Part shown: positions 23,777-35,696 of the stretch, piece after piece
Layout: every line of letters starts with the position of its first letter
How positions within the stretch are numbered: the stretch's first letter is position 1
Assembly (NCBI GenBank): GCA_947652605.1
Contig: OX393578.1
Coordinates: 37,391,470-37,455,469 of the forward strand
Length of the DNA stretch: 64,000 nucleotides
From: Elmis aenea
Taxonomy: Eukaryota > Arthropoda > Insecta > Coleoptera > Elmidae
Direction of reading: 5' to 3'
Position numbers and translations under genes: made by a program
Notes under the pieces: generated by a model
Seen by the model: the letters and a program-made list of their open reading frames with translations, nothing else
What the model was told of the DNA's origin: nothing
Databases searched by the model: none

Positions 23777-25171
23777 CTTTAATACAACTTTTATTTTATT
23801 TATTTTCAAAAAAATTGTCATGCGATTTTGTCTATTACATAACTTACGGATGATTCACGAACATTTAACTCACAACATCTCTAAAAACATTTTTCGCACA
23901 ATTTTGGTTTAGTGAAAAATAGGAGCTTATTTTTTTAAACCGAAAAAATTGTTTCACTCTTGTATACATGTAAAACGTAATATTGTTACTTCTGTATTGC
24001 TACAAGATGTAAATATTTGTATTAAATAACCCATTTATAATATGTTAAGCACGTTGCAATAAAAATTATTCACGCCAACACTAGTAGCTTGGAACTCTAC
24101 TTGCTTTCAAGGCTGTGCAGAATTTTTTTAATTGTTAAGTATAATTTTTGCACATTTGAATGTCATGTGCGCAATACAACAAGAAAAATGGGTGTGTTTA
24201 ATTTTTTACCGAAACCGTTTTTTTTTCCAGTGTTTATTGTAAAGAGCTCGGAGAAGTCTACATCCAAATTTATTCCTTGTTATTCGCCTTATGAATCATG
24301 CATGGAATTTATTTAACTGCGTAAGGGTCTAAAGGGGAAATTAGAACTGTTCATTAAAAAACCGCCTGCGGTTGAGAAATTGCCATTTTATTTCTTGTTT
24401 GAACATATACCTTACACAAAACCGAGAATTTCAAGTTGCACTGCTACTTTACGCAGCTTTATAATAAAAAGTAGCTTTCGTTTTATTAAGAATATTTTTA
24501 TTTTTGCGAAGTTACACAACGAAACAATTTACAGTTAAATTTATAAATATTATTATAAAACCAACAATATTATCTTTTATTGTTCAATGACTTGGTTTTG
24601 CGTATCATTAAATTGGCATACCGGTGAAGCCCTTAAACAGAAAATTGCCTTATTTAAGTAAAAAAATATCGTTTCGCCTCTGATTTCTTAACACTTAATT
24701 TAGGTTGCTTTGTTGGGAAAATTATAAATAAGTTACTTTTTAAAATTGGAGATTACGACGGATTTACACGTTTTGAGTTTCCTTGAACCCGTTTCGACTA
24801 TTTTCGCGATGGTGTTCGTGTGTGAATTCGCTCGCATGTGCATGTGTGCGCGCATGGCCGCGTGTGTGCGCTCGCGCGCTTGCACCAGACTTTATAATTA
24901 TACACTTAGGAGTTTAGCTATCGGTATAGCCTTATATAACGTTATACGAAGGGCATACATTTATACTTTTTTTTTCAAGTAATTATTACTATACAGGGTG
25001 TATTATTAAATTAACTTTTTAATATGTTATGAGGTTAATTTTTAAATAATAGGCCATTTGTTAAATAATTTTTTAAGGACGTTGTAGTTGTATACAGGGT
25101 GTATGAAATTTGAGTTTAAACGTGTGATGATCAAAAATTTTTTCTAGGTCGCGATTCGTCGCTGTTTAATG
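23777..25171. other. unannotated sequence with two lone MITE ends
   Basis: TACAGGGTGTATTATTAAAT near 24992 and TACAGGGTGTATGAAATTTG near 25092 are left-end motifs without partners. An alternating purine-pyrimidine tract lies at 24815-24885. No gene is supported; the frame at 24746-24982 arises from that tract. Confidence 0.4.
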
Positions 25172-26101
25172 CAGGGCCGTGGAGGCAGGGGCGCGTAGGC
25201 ACGTGCCCAGGGCGCCGTGATGAATGGAGGCGCCAAAATTCCAATTTATCGGCAACACTGAGTCAATTATTGTGGTTAAATTACGCATAGTATCTATACG
25301 TAGTACGCACTGCGATAAAATATTACCATCCCTCTATACACATAGCACATTTTTAATGTACACAATCGCAGAACATTAGAACATTACACAACAGTCAGTG
25401 GTGATTGAAGCCGATGGAGTAGGATGAAAACATATTTCTCTCTCTTTCTAAGGGGGACTAAACAGTTGGCAGCAATTGTAGAAAACTAGAGCAAAACGCG
25501 TTTTGTGATTTTTACCGCTCATCAGTAACGATTTATGGGGATGTAATGAAGTGATTAACTATCAAATTTGTGTTGAAATTTTATTATTATTCTATTCGAT
25601 GCTAGTTGCTTAATTCTGACTTTAATACAACTTTTACTGTTTTGTGGAAATATAATATCTACTCTTTATATTATTAATAAGCATTTTTTAAGTTCCCTAA
25701 ATCTACATTTGTTAAAGACTTATGAAAGGCTTATTCAAGGGACGCCATCAGTGGCGTATCCTGGTGTCTGATACAAGGTGTGCTACAATTTGAGAAATTA
25801 ATAATTTATTTATTATTTAATTAATGTTTCTAGAACGACTTTTTTCAGTACCTATATCCTACATGTTCATTTTAATGTAGTAATTGTAATAATAACAACA
25901 ATTAAAAAATTAATGAAAATAATAATTAATATTAATATAATTGTATAATTGTAAATTGTAACAAATTTTAAAAACTGTCTGATTTGCAGCTCGACAGTCT
26001 AGGCCAGGGGTTCCCAACCTTATTGTGGCGCGGGCGCAATCGCGATTGAGAAAAATAGTGGCGGGCGCAGGTCGGATTTAAAAAATAATATAAGTATTAT
26101 G

Positions 26102-27521
26102 TACAGGGTGGTCCAAATTCGGTGGAATTGCATGCTTATCTCGCTTAATAGGCACGATAGAGAAACGGTTAAATTACCAAAAATGTGTAGTTTTTTGGGT
26201 CAAACTCAGAACAGTTTTCAAATTTTTTTTATCATTTCCGGTTTTTAAGTTATTTAAAAAAACTGTTTTTTTTTGTTATACAGGGTGTCCCCATTATAGA
26301 CCGCCAAAAAGTAGTTGCATATTCCTGAGTGAAAATGATGACCATTCGTCAAATATTTTGTTTTTCGAAAATGCTTCCTTTCAAAGTTAGAGACCTCCAA
26401 AGTTGCAAGACAAAAAAATCAAAAAATCGATTACGTCCTAGCCGTTTAAGCTAGAGCTATCAAACTTGGCCGAAATGTATAGGTGTTTCCCATTGACTTT
26501 GTGGGATAATTAGAAAGAAAACACGTAATTGGAAGTATGATTTACAGGCAGGTCATCCGCTTACCATCTTCAGAATTTTTTTCTCTGGGATAAAATAGAA
26601 AATGTCATTCGTCCATAAGAAAGTACGACTTAAGAGGAAAAAATTCGTCCCTCTTGTTTTTTGCTGTAAACGTAGCCGTTTTCGAGAAAATTACCGCTAA
26701 AGATGCATCGACAAACTCTATTTATACACCTCAAATATTTTTTTTTACTAAACTTAGTTGGCTAATGTCATGCTTGACTTAAGGCTTGTTCATAACCTAA
26801 CCTTTTTTTAAAAATGTCAGACACACTTTTTTCTAATTATGTTCTAATTGTCCCACAAAGTCAATGGGAAACACCTACACATTTTGGCCAAGTTTGATAG
26901 CTCTAGCTTAAACGGCTAGGACGTAATCGATTTTTTGATTTTTTTGTCTTGCAACTTTGAAGGTCTCTAGCTTTGAAAGGAAGCATTTTCGAATAACAAA
27001 ATATTTGACAAATGGTCATCATTTTCACTCAGGAATATGCACCTACTTTTTGGCGGTGTATAATGGGGACACCCTGTATTTATGTGTCATATCTCTCTTA
27101 TTGTTGTAAGTATCGAAAAAGATTATGAAGATTATTTTTAGATGTTTTTATGTAGATTTTGAAATTACTAAAAAAAAAATGCACTCGCCGGTAAAAAGTT
27201 ATGACACAAACTTACCTTTTTTAAAAGGAAGCTATAGTTGGCTATAACCTATTTAAATTCCTTATTTTATTCCCGTTCCAAATATATAAGAGTTGATGTA
27301 TTTATTTTTAATACGCAAGTTACAAAGGTTTTCAAATTTTTTTAAAAATGAAAAACAAAAAGTAGGCTGTGAAAAAAGAAAAAAAAAACAGGAAATAGAA
27401 TATATTTGACAACTGTTCTGAGTTTGTCCCAAAAAACTGCACATTTTTGGTAATTTAACCGTTTATCTTGAATACTAAGCGAGATACCCATGTAATCCCA
27501 TCGAATTTGGACCACCCTGTA
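26102..27521. mobile_element. foldback MITE 'GGTCCAAATT' family, copy B, nest level 4
   Basis: The ends are TACAGGGTGGTCCAAATTC and CGAATTTGGACCACCCTGTA, with TA flanks. The arms match copies A (18277) and C (34157), including the GCAAGTTACAAAGG distal block. It is interrupted at 26279-27078, so its own length is about 620 bp. Confidence 0.9.
26279..27078. mobile_element. foldback MITE, 800 bp, nest level 5 (innermost)
   Basis: The ends are TACAGGGTGTCCCCATTATA and TATAATGGGGACACCCTGTA. The arms (26279-26516 and 26842-27078) are near-perfect complements over about 238 bp. The centre, about 325 bp, is unique. TA at both outer boundaries fits TA-targeted insertion. It has no coding and is the youngest layer of the nest. 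Confidence 0.92.
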
Positions 27522-28311
27522 CATACAGGCGGTATATCGGGTGATCGAAAAGGATTAATGCCCGCTAACATCGGCCCGAAAAAAAAAACAACCAAGTTTA
27601 TGTTGGTATCGTAGTGTAAACTAGGATATCAATGTCGTAGTATTACAGGTGGGGTGGGGATGGACTGCAGTCAGTGTTGCCAATTTAGCGAGTTTTTCGC
27701 TAAATCTAGTGAGATTTTAAAAACCAAAGCAACTTTTTATTTCCTTACTTTTAAGGTTTTATTGTTTTTTTTTCTCGTTATTTTAACACTTTGTAGCGGG
27801 CGCAAATAGCTCCGCGGGCGCACGTGCGCCCGCGGGCACAGGGTTGGAAATCCCTGGTCTAGGCTCTAGGGCTATACATGTACTTACGGGTGCGATTCTA
27901 CTAGCGCACCAGGTCGAGCGATAATCACGCGCGTCCCCACCAACTCGCCACTACCCTCTCTCCAACCTCACGCTTCAAATGTAGCATAAGATGTGTGCGA
28001 TTTTTGTATAGCGCCGCCGAACAGATAGATGTATGGCTAGCAAACGCAAACACAGCTCCGCGCTCATTACTCGCTTATTTCAACAATGAAACATTACTTT
28101 TTTAGACAATATTGCCAACTTTTTTTTTTAAATTTTCAGAAAAATTGGAAAATAATCTATCTTTTAATTTAATAAACATACTCTTAATTAAAAATAAATT
28201 TTAGGGGTTTCACTAGGGTGTGCGGCGCACACCTAGCACCTATGGAATATACGCCACTGGACGCCATATTTAACTTTGCCCCTGGTGTCAAATGCTCTAG
28301 CCTTGGCCCTG

Positions 28312-30265
28312 GTTTAATGGCAACCAACTTTTTCTTATCAATTAGAATTTTTTTCTGAATTCATTGTTGTATCACGTTTGATATTTTTCGTCTACATTTA
28401 TTTATTGTCTAACTTGTAAAATTGTGTTTTGGACAACAACAATCATAAATTATAAATCAGGCAGCCCAATCGTGGTAGTTTATGTCGTTACCATGACAAC
28501 CAATCAACAAATTTAAAGTTTTGAAAGCGAATTGCTTGTCAAATCATCACAATAAATTCGTATTAATAGTTTTGATCACAATACTTGTGTAATAAAATGA
28601 ATCAAATTTCTTAACTGAACGCGTTAAACATTATTAATTTTTAAATAAAAAAACTAACAAATGCTTCGGCTAAAGATAATACCTAATACGCTACTGGCCC
28701 ACATAGTTATTGCCGCAATTGTTGCAGTGTATTGTCAACATAACTAATAATTTAACAATTTGAAGTAAGTAGCCTTTTCATATCACTATCTTTTACTACT
28801 AAATTTTGAATATTTATTATAAGTACCCAATTCATTTTAAACGCTCCCCTTGTAGATTAATTTTACAAACACGCAAAAGTGAGGTTAAATCCTTAATTGT
28901 CACTTTATTTATAACGTTGGCAATTCGCAAAATTTGTGTTTAAAACTAGTTTAATTGTTTACATTCAATATAAAGCTAAAAATTAATATGAGAAGCTAAA
29001 CACTTATCGTGAATTTTTGTTTTTGCGAATTAAGTAGTGCATGTAAAACAGTAAATGAGTAAATGATAACATGACCTTAGTATCATTGCAATAATTATTT
29101 TTTACTTTAATAGAAATCAACTGAAATGTATAGATACAGTTGGAGTAATGTGATAAACAGATTATATCAAAATTACAGTAATAACAACCAAAGAGCGCCC
29201 CGAGGACAATCTGATAAATTAATACTATAATTCAATTATACTGTGTAGATGTAAACCTATCTGTTAAAGTAGAAATTGCCTCTTTCTAACTCAGAAAATA
29301 GTCACGAACGGTGCAGACATACACATATAACGCGCTTTTTTTAATACATAGGTACTTAAAAGAGCAGAATTTTTTAAATTATGCTCCAGATGCTCTCCAG
29401 GTTTGTAATTACAAAAAAAATATTCACTGTCGTAAATTAATACATATCTATGATTTTATTTTAACTTTCTCGAGTTTGTTGCTTTTAGGTTAGTTAGCTG
29501 CATTCCGAGCTGTTACCAAGCAACACGTTCTGGTAGAAATAATTATCAACGCTCTTGTGTTATTAAAACTAGAATTAGCTACAATGTATATGAATAACTT
29601 TAATTACTGCTTTTTACCGCCAAAATTTTTATGAATACGGAACACGTTATAAAAAGAGCGAAGCTTAATTTTTTTGCATCTATTTGCTTTTTGTCATTAT
29701 TGTTTTAATCCACTTCATCAGTATCAAATCAGCTCCTGTTATTATCAGCCAAATCTTCAACTATTTTGTTGTAGTTCATTTAATTTGGATAAAAGGTCGT
29801 CAATCGTAATTATGTCAATTAGTTTTATTTTGCAAAGTTAATCATTTAAATGCAATCGTGTTAAAAATCAGTCCATCGTAGTAACAAACTGCTACCTGCT
29901 GCGAATAAAATTGAATTCATTACTCAATTTCAATTTGTTTGATGTAACAATTTTAAAATAGACTAAATGTAGAGTAATGAATTGAATATCGTTATGTAAT
30001 TATATTATTGAAGTCAAGAATAAGTGTGTTTACGCGTGGTGTACCTACTACACCTTACCTTAAGCACTATTAGACTGGCAACACTACTCAGTAGGCCTAC
30101 ACGACCCAGTTTAAGAAAAAACCGTAAACGGCTTTCGACACAAAAGACAAAAATGCAAAAAATTTGCATTAAGTCTACATGTTAATTAAGTTAGTTATTA
30201 ATAAATTAGGTTTCGTTTCATTAGAATGTAAAACAACTGGAATTCTTGTTAAAAAAATCTGGTTA
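28312..30265. other. unannotated AT-rich sequence
   Basis: After the nest the sequence has no bounded repeat or gene that I can support; reading frames are short. Confidence 0.4.
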
Positions 30266-31158
30266 TACAGGGTTTCCAACACAACATATCCAGGATGGGA
30301 ATCTCGCTTATTATAAGAGATCCAGGTTTGCTTAAAGAAGATGAATTATTCCGCACTGTGAGAGAAGCTACAACCAATTTTTTACAAGTACTAAATTTTT
30401 CGTACTACAGATGTATAGCAAACAATATCAAAATGTTGATTTTTTTTTCATAACTTTGTTATTTTATTCATTAGATAAATTTTATTAGTACTTTTGTGAA
30501 ATACTTTTTAATGTAAAATGTAAATGTTATTTTGGATTTTTTTCATCACCGACCATTTGTGAGATATTAGGTACCTTTAATTTAATTTTTTCGTGTGAGC
30601 CGCAAAGTTTAATGTGCTTATTAATGATGTACTTATTACTTGCTAACTTGCTATATCTATCTTTATAAATAAGTCACAAAATTTTATTTTCGTAGATAGC
30701 TTGATAAGTGATTGGTAAAATACGATTTTTCTTGATTTTGTGACTATTTATAAAAATAGATAAAGCAAGTAATACATAATTTAAAAAAAGAAGCACATTT
30801 TTAACTATTTCATATCCAACTTTGCGGCCCATAAGAAAAAATAAGGTTAGGAGTAATATCTCAAAAATGGTACTTATGTAAAAAAAAAATCGTTACAAAC
30901 TTCATTAAAAAGTACTTAAAGAAAGTATCTAAATAAATTGATCTATTGATTTAAACAAAAAAGTTATGAGAAAAAAAAATCAACAATTTCATATTTTTTG
31001 CTGACATCTGAAGCACGACGAATTTTGTACTTCTAAAAATTGACTGTGGCTCGTCTCATCCATAACCTAACGGAATAATTCATCTAATTTAAACAAACCT
31101 CTGTATCTCTTTATAAGCGAGATCCCCATGCCGGAAATATTATCTGGGACACCCTGTA
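30266..31158. mobile_element. foldback MITE, 893 bp, TA ends
   Basis: The left end is TACAGGGTTTCCAACACAAC and the right end GGGACACCCTGTA. Both arms carry the CCGGAAATAT/ATATCCAGGATG-like block next to GCGAGAT. Further in, paired blocks such as AACTTTGCGGCCC near 30820 and its complement near 30600 show a long palindrome. No transposase. Confidence 0.75.
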
Positions 31159-33544
31159 TGTTAAATATTAAAGAATACCTAAAATGTTTATAAGGATTGT
31201 TATTGAACGTGCTTTATAACTCTAATAATTATATAAAATTTATTTGTTTAAATCATGCATAAAGAAACAAAAACATTACATAACTATTGCGATATTTCAC
31301 TACAACTATCACTTTAAAAGTAAATTATTCTCTGCAAATTAATTTCATAAGCTCAATATTTTCATAAAAATGTAAATTTTATGAAAACAGTTGATTTTAG
31401 ACCCGATAGTTTTTACAGTAAATTTAAAGAAAAATCCAAAAATATAAAAATATACATTTAAAATATCCAAGTTTGAGTGCGTTTCGGGTTGAACCGGAAG
31501 TCGTATTGCAACCTTAGTATTTTTATTAAATCCGAAAAATACGATAACGGTTAGATACAAAATTTCATTGTAGTATCTTTAATGATGTTTTATTTGTCTG
31601 TTTTCATACTTTTGCGCATTCCTGTATATCCGGCATGAGTATGAAGCCACACCCTATTTTTACAAGCTTTTATTCAACTTCACATGTTTGTTTGTTTGTT
31701 TGTTTGTATAGGTTAAATCCTACAATTTTGACCTACTTTTACATATCTGATCAACTTTTCATCAAAATTTTGCATGATTACAGGGTCTCCGTGAAAATAC
31801 ACATTAACACTATTTTGTAATCAAAATTCAAGTTGCCGGCTCCAATATGGCGGAAATTGGATCAAATCTTGCAACTCAATTTTGACCCACTTCTACATAT
31901 CTGATTGACTTGAAATTTTGCATGTATACATGGTCTCCGTGACAATGCACTTTAACACTTTTCTACAATCAAAATTCAATATGGCGGCTTCAATCTGGTG
32001 GACAATTTTTTCATACCTACCTATATAGTATGATTCGGTTCAAAGTCGATATCTATAGATTTTCTGGGGTGCTGATTACGATTTTTGGGTCAAAATTTAG
32101 GAATTCAGAACAGCTGTGCCAATATGGCGGAAATGACTTATACGGAAATAATAAATAAGTGGAAAAAAAAAATTATCTATTAAAATGTTTATAGGTATTT
32201 AATTCGACTTTGCGCGACCAACTTTCGGATTATTTTTTTTAGTACATGTTATTAAAAGCTGGTTTTAAATTTTTTTTAAACATATTTTATTCAGAAAAGA
32301 GAAAATGTTGTAACCCTAGTTGCGCAGCATTTTAGCAAGCAACATAATGACGGTAGAATTTCGAATATATTAGAATTTTTTAAAGGTGTAACGATCTACA
32401 AACATTTTAAAAGGAGCTGCGGTTTGTGCATCACTGATTTAAGCTGTATTTTGTACAATATCTTCTACAAATAAATCCTGTTTATATTATTGGTTCACAT
32501 GTTTATTTTATAACTTTAGACTAGCCGTAATACAAAATAACCGTAGTTTATAAAAACACTCAATGCACCAGTAATATGTCTAGCATATATGATATTTATG
32601 GGAGAAACACAAATAAAAATAAGCTTGCAACAGTTTGCAGGAAAAGAAATATTTACTTATCTTAAACAAACAATTCCGAAGCGTACATTTCAACTATTGT
32701 CGGTAGTTACTTTTTCACAAAACTCAAATAAATCGTACTGCTGCCACTGCAGCAATTATTATTTATAATTAAGACAAAAATCAACACCAGAGAACTCTAA
32801 AACCCTTGTGGGTTCTTATAATTTCTTGTCGTTAGTAGGTTCTTAATTTTTAACGTGGAAATTAAAACATAACAAAAGGAAATCTCGACTTCAAGCAAAG
32901 AAATGCTCATTATTATTAACCCTGCCAATTTTTAATCACTTTAGCTGTGTAGAGAGCTGTTGTAAGGTTAGTAAAATACAGTATGCATGAAAAAAATTAA
33001 TCATTACTGGCGATGTTTAAGTTCACGATATTTTTTTTACGTAAAGAGGCACAATAATGTTTTCATCGCGTTAAAATACATTTGTTGAATAGTGCTAGTA
33101 CTTTGCAGTATATTTCTACATTTTATGCTACGAATATTCGATCTGTGTGAAAGAGCTTTTCGACTAACTAGTCATATCTTCCTATTTTCTGATTTGTCTC
33201 AAAATAATACTGAATAGTACATAATTAATTGTTTGGTAATAAATTAAACCTTTTTACGTGCCTTATTAACTAAATACTACACACATTTTAGGTTAACCAA
33301 TTGCAGAAAACCAGAATGTTCTTAAACGCTGTTGGGTGGGGTAAAGATAATATTGTAGAACATCACTACAAGGCATTTGTTTTCCAAAGGTGTAAAAATT
33401 TAGAAGAAAAAAAAACGAAATCGGAGTTTATAAGAAAATAGTAGACAATTGAAACAGTAGACTACGAATATTGTGTATCATTTACAATCCTCAATAATTA
33501 ATATTGTTTACAATTTTATGTTCTATCAACCAAACATCAAAACC
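31159..33544. other. unannotated sequence with a tandem duplication
   Basis: Apart from the duplication at 31700-31990 and a (TTTG)n run near 31687-31708, nothing is recognised. Frames are short and featureless. Confidence 0.4.
31700..31990. repeat. tandem duplication, ~150-bp unit, two copies
   Basis: Each copy holds CAATTTTGACCYACTTYTAC, ATATCTGATYRACTT, TTTTGCATG, then GGTCTCCGTGA and CAATGCACTTTAACACTTTT or a close variant, ending in AATATGGCGG. A third partial AATATGGCGG lies near 32121. Confidence 0.7.
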
Positions 33545-33861
33545 ATCATCATTAGTGTTGCCGCCGAGACGAGACAATTCTCGATCTCGTCTCGTCTCGT
33601 CTCGAATTTCGAGATCGAGACAGGCATTTTTCTGTCTCGAAAATTCGAGACGAGATTAACAATCGTCTCGAAATTTCGAGACGAGATCCTCGAGATTCTC
33701 GATCTCGACAGTATTTTTACATGAAGAAAAACTACGAAACGTTTTATTATATATTTTTTGGAAACCACTTACAAATTAAACTTTTTTTTAATTTTAAATA
33801 TTGTGTAATAAATTTACAAGATTGCCAAGCATTGAGGCACAGCTGGTACACTGGTTACTTA

Positions 33862-34158
33862 TATATGTCGTAGGCATAATGTGTAATCCGGCATTTTATA
33901 AAACGCCTAGGCATTTTATAAAAAGCCGGCAAAACGAGCAAATTATGACTTTTTCTTAGACCCATACATTTGTGTTCATACAAAAAAAAAAGATTTAACC
34001 AACCTTTAACCTGACCCTCATTCATTTGGTCAGTAGTAGAGGGTCAGGTTAAAGGTTGGTTAAAGTTTTTTTTAAATAAATAATAAAAATGAAGCTAATA
34101 GTTTTGTGCCTAGGCGTTTTATAAAATGCCGGATTTCACATTATGCCTACGACATATA
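33862..34158. mobile_element. near-perfect palindromic MITE, 297 bp
   Basis: It begins TATATGTCGTAGGCATAATG and ends with the complement. Both arms contain ATCCGGCATTTTATAAAACG and GCCTAGGC-type blocks, and the centre has its own inverted pair (AACCTTTAACCTGACCCTC against GAGGGTCAGGTTAAAGGTT). It is inserted in the hAT relic and directly abuts copy C, sharing the terminal TA. Confidence 0.85.
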
Positions 34159-34801
34159 CAGGGTGGTCCAAATTTGATGGGATTGCATGGGTATCTTGCT
34201 TAATAGGCAAGATAGAGAAACGGTTAAATTATCAAAAATGAGCACTTTCTTGAGATGAACTTAGAACAGTTGTCAAATATATTCTATAATTTTCTGTTTT
34301 TCTTGATTTTTTTTTTTTCCACAGCCTACTTTTTGTTTTTCATCTTTAAAAAAATTGAAAAACCTTTGTAACTTGCGTATTATTGAAAATAAATACATTA
34401 ACCCTTATATCTTTGGAATGAGAAAAAAATAAGGAATTTAAATAGGCCATAGCCAACTATAGCTTCCATTTAAAAAAAGGTAAGTTTGTGTCATAACTTT
34501 TTAACGGCGAGCGCAAAAATTTTTTTTTGTGTGTAATCAAACTTAACATAAAAATATCTAAAAATATTGTTAATAAACTTTTTTGATATTTACAACAATA
34601 ACGGAGATATGACACATTATTAATATGACAAAAAAACAGTTTTTCTCTAATATCTCAAAAACCGGATATGATAGAATATTTTTGAAAACGGTTCTGAGTA
34701 TAACCCAAAAAACTGCCCATTTTTGGTAATTTAACCGTTTCTCTATCTTTCCTATTAAGCGAGATACCCATGCAATCCCATCGAATTTGGACCACCCTGT
34801 A
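34157..34801. mobile_element. foldback MITE 'GGTCCAAATT' family, copy C, 645 bp
   Basis: The ends are TACAGGGTGGTCCAAATTTG and CGAATTTGGACCACCCTGTA. It shares the GCAAGTTAC distal block and the arms of copies A and B but is about half the length of copy A. It splits the hAT transposase after MARDYLC on the minus strand. Confidence 0.88.
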
Positions 34802-34830
34802 CATAAATAGTCTCGAGCCATTCTGTAGAG

Positions 34831-35696
34831 CAGGGGTGGCCAAACTTTTGGTCGTTAAGGGCGACTTTTGAGAGAAAGTTTACCCGCGGGCGACTACGTT
34901 TTTTGTAAGGTACTTACGAATCATTATTGTTTTTTAAGGCCTTTTTAAGTATTTACAAATCCATGACTTTTTTTTAGAAGATACTTACGAACTGTGTCTT
35001 TTTTTTATGAAATTTTAAATACTTACGAAATGATGACGGTTTTTTTCTAAAAGACACAAACTGGTGAAGACATTTTACTATGACTACTATAAAATTATCT
35101 ATAAATAACTATTTTCTAGCACTGGTTCTGAATTTTAAAACGTTCAAGAAAATACAGGAAAAAAGAAAATTATTGTTTTACAATTATTGTATTAAAATAA
35201 ATTAAAAGCAAATTTTACAAAAAAAAAACAATAGAATTGTTTTATTTTGATGACACTTGGCATTGCATACACAATTTTGACAGTTTGTCAAAATTTGGCT
35301 CGTATGAACTTAAACTAATTCTTAAACACAATTCCAAATGTAGATCAGATAATTGTGACCTATGTTTAGTTTTTATCCCATTTATGCAGGAAAATGCTAA
35401 TCTTACAAATATATGTCGTACCAAAAAAGGCATTGAAATATGCAACAACTCTCCAAATATTTGGATATTTATCCCTGCTTATTAATTTCCAGAAGCTTTC
35501 TTTTGAAGCCATTGATTTTAAATGTGTACTTTGTGTATCTATAATTTGCAGAAAATGATTTTGAATTATTTTTTCAATTCAAATATGTTGTGAATTTATC
35601 AATATAATTTGTCAAATTTTAAGTTAGCTTCACGGGCGACTTCCAGAGGCATTGCGGTCGACCAGTCGACCGCGGTCGACGTCTTGGCCACCCCTG
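34831..35696. mobile_element. hAT-type MITE, 866 bp, TSD CTGTAGAG
   Basis: The ends are CAGGGGTGGCCAAACTTTTG and GTCTTGGCCACCCCTG, flanked by CTGTAGAG at 34823-34830 and 35697-35704. It interrupts the hAT transposase remnant on the minus strand; the split codons read on across the gap (LYPNLY before, RMARDYLC after). Frames inside the MITE are not genes. Confidence 0.93.

Larger units (their letters stand above)
26005..27856. mobile_element. hAT-type MITE, nest level 3, TSD GTCTAGGC
   Basis: The ends are CAGGGGTTCCCAACCTT and AGGGTTGGAAATCCCTG, flanked by GTCTAGGC at 25997-26004 and 27857-27864. GC-rich subterminal blocks (GCGCGGGCGCAATCGCG; GCGCACGTGCGCCCGCGG) distinguish it. It is interrupted by the level-4 foldback element. 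No coding. Confidence 0.92.
25749..28259. mobile_element. hAT-type element, nest level 2, TSD GACGCCAT
   Basis: The ends are CAGTGGCGTATCCTGG and GAATATACGCCACTG, flanked by GACGCCAT at 25741-25748 and 28260-28267. It lies entirely inside the level-1 element and is itself interrupted at 26005-27856. Its own sequence is about 650 bp and very AT-rich on the left. No transposase is visible. Confidence 0.9.
25172..28311. mobile_element. hAT-type element, nest level 1, TSD GTTTAATG
   Basis: The ends are CAGGGCCGTGGAGGC and GCCTTGGCCCTG, flanked by GTTTAATG at 25164-25171 and 28312-28319. Its own sequence is about 630 bp; the rest (25749-28259 plus its duplication) is a later insertion. It carries no coding. 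As the outermost layer it is the oldest of five. Confidence 0.88.

Noticed and set aside
24746..24982. 78-codon frame with Cys/Arg/Met-rich stretch
   Set aside because: Produced by the alternating GTGCGC tract.
35237..35485. 82-codon plus-strand frame
   Set aside because: Lies wholly in the 866-bp hAT MITE, with no homology signal visible.
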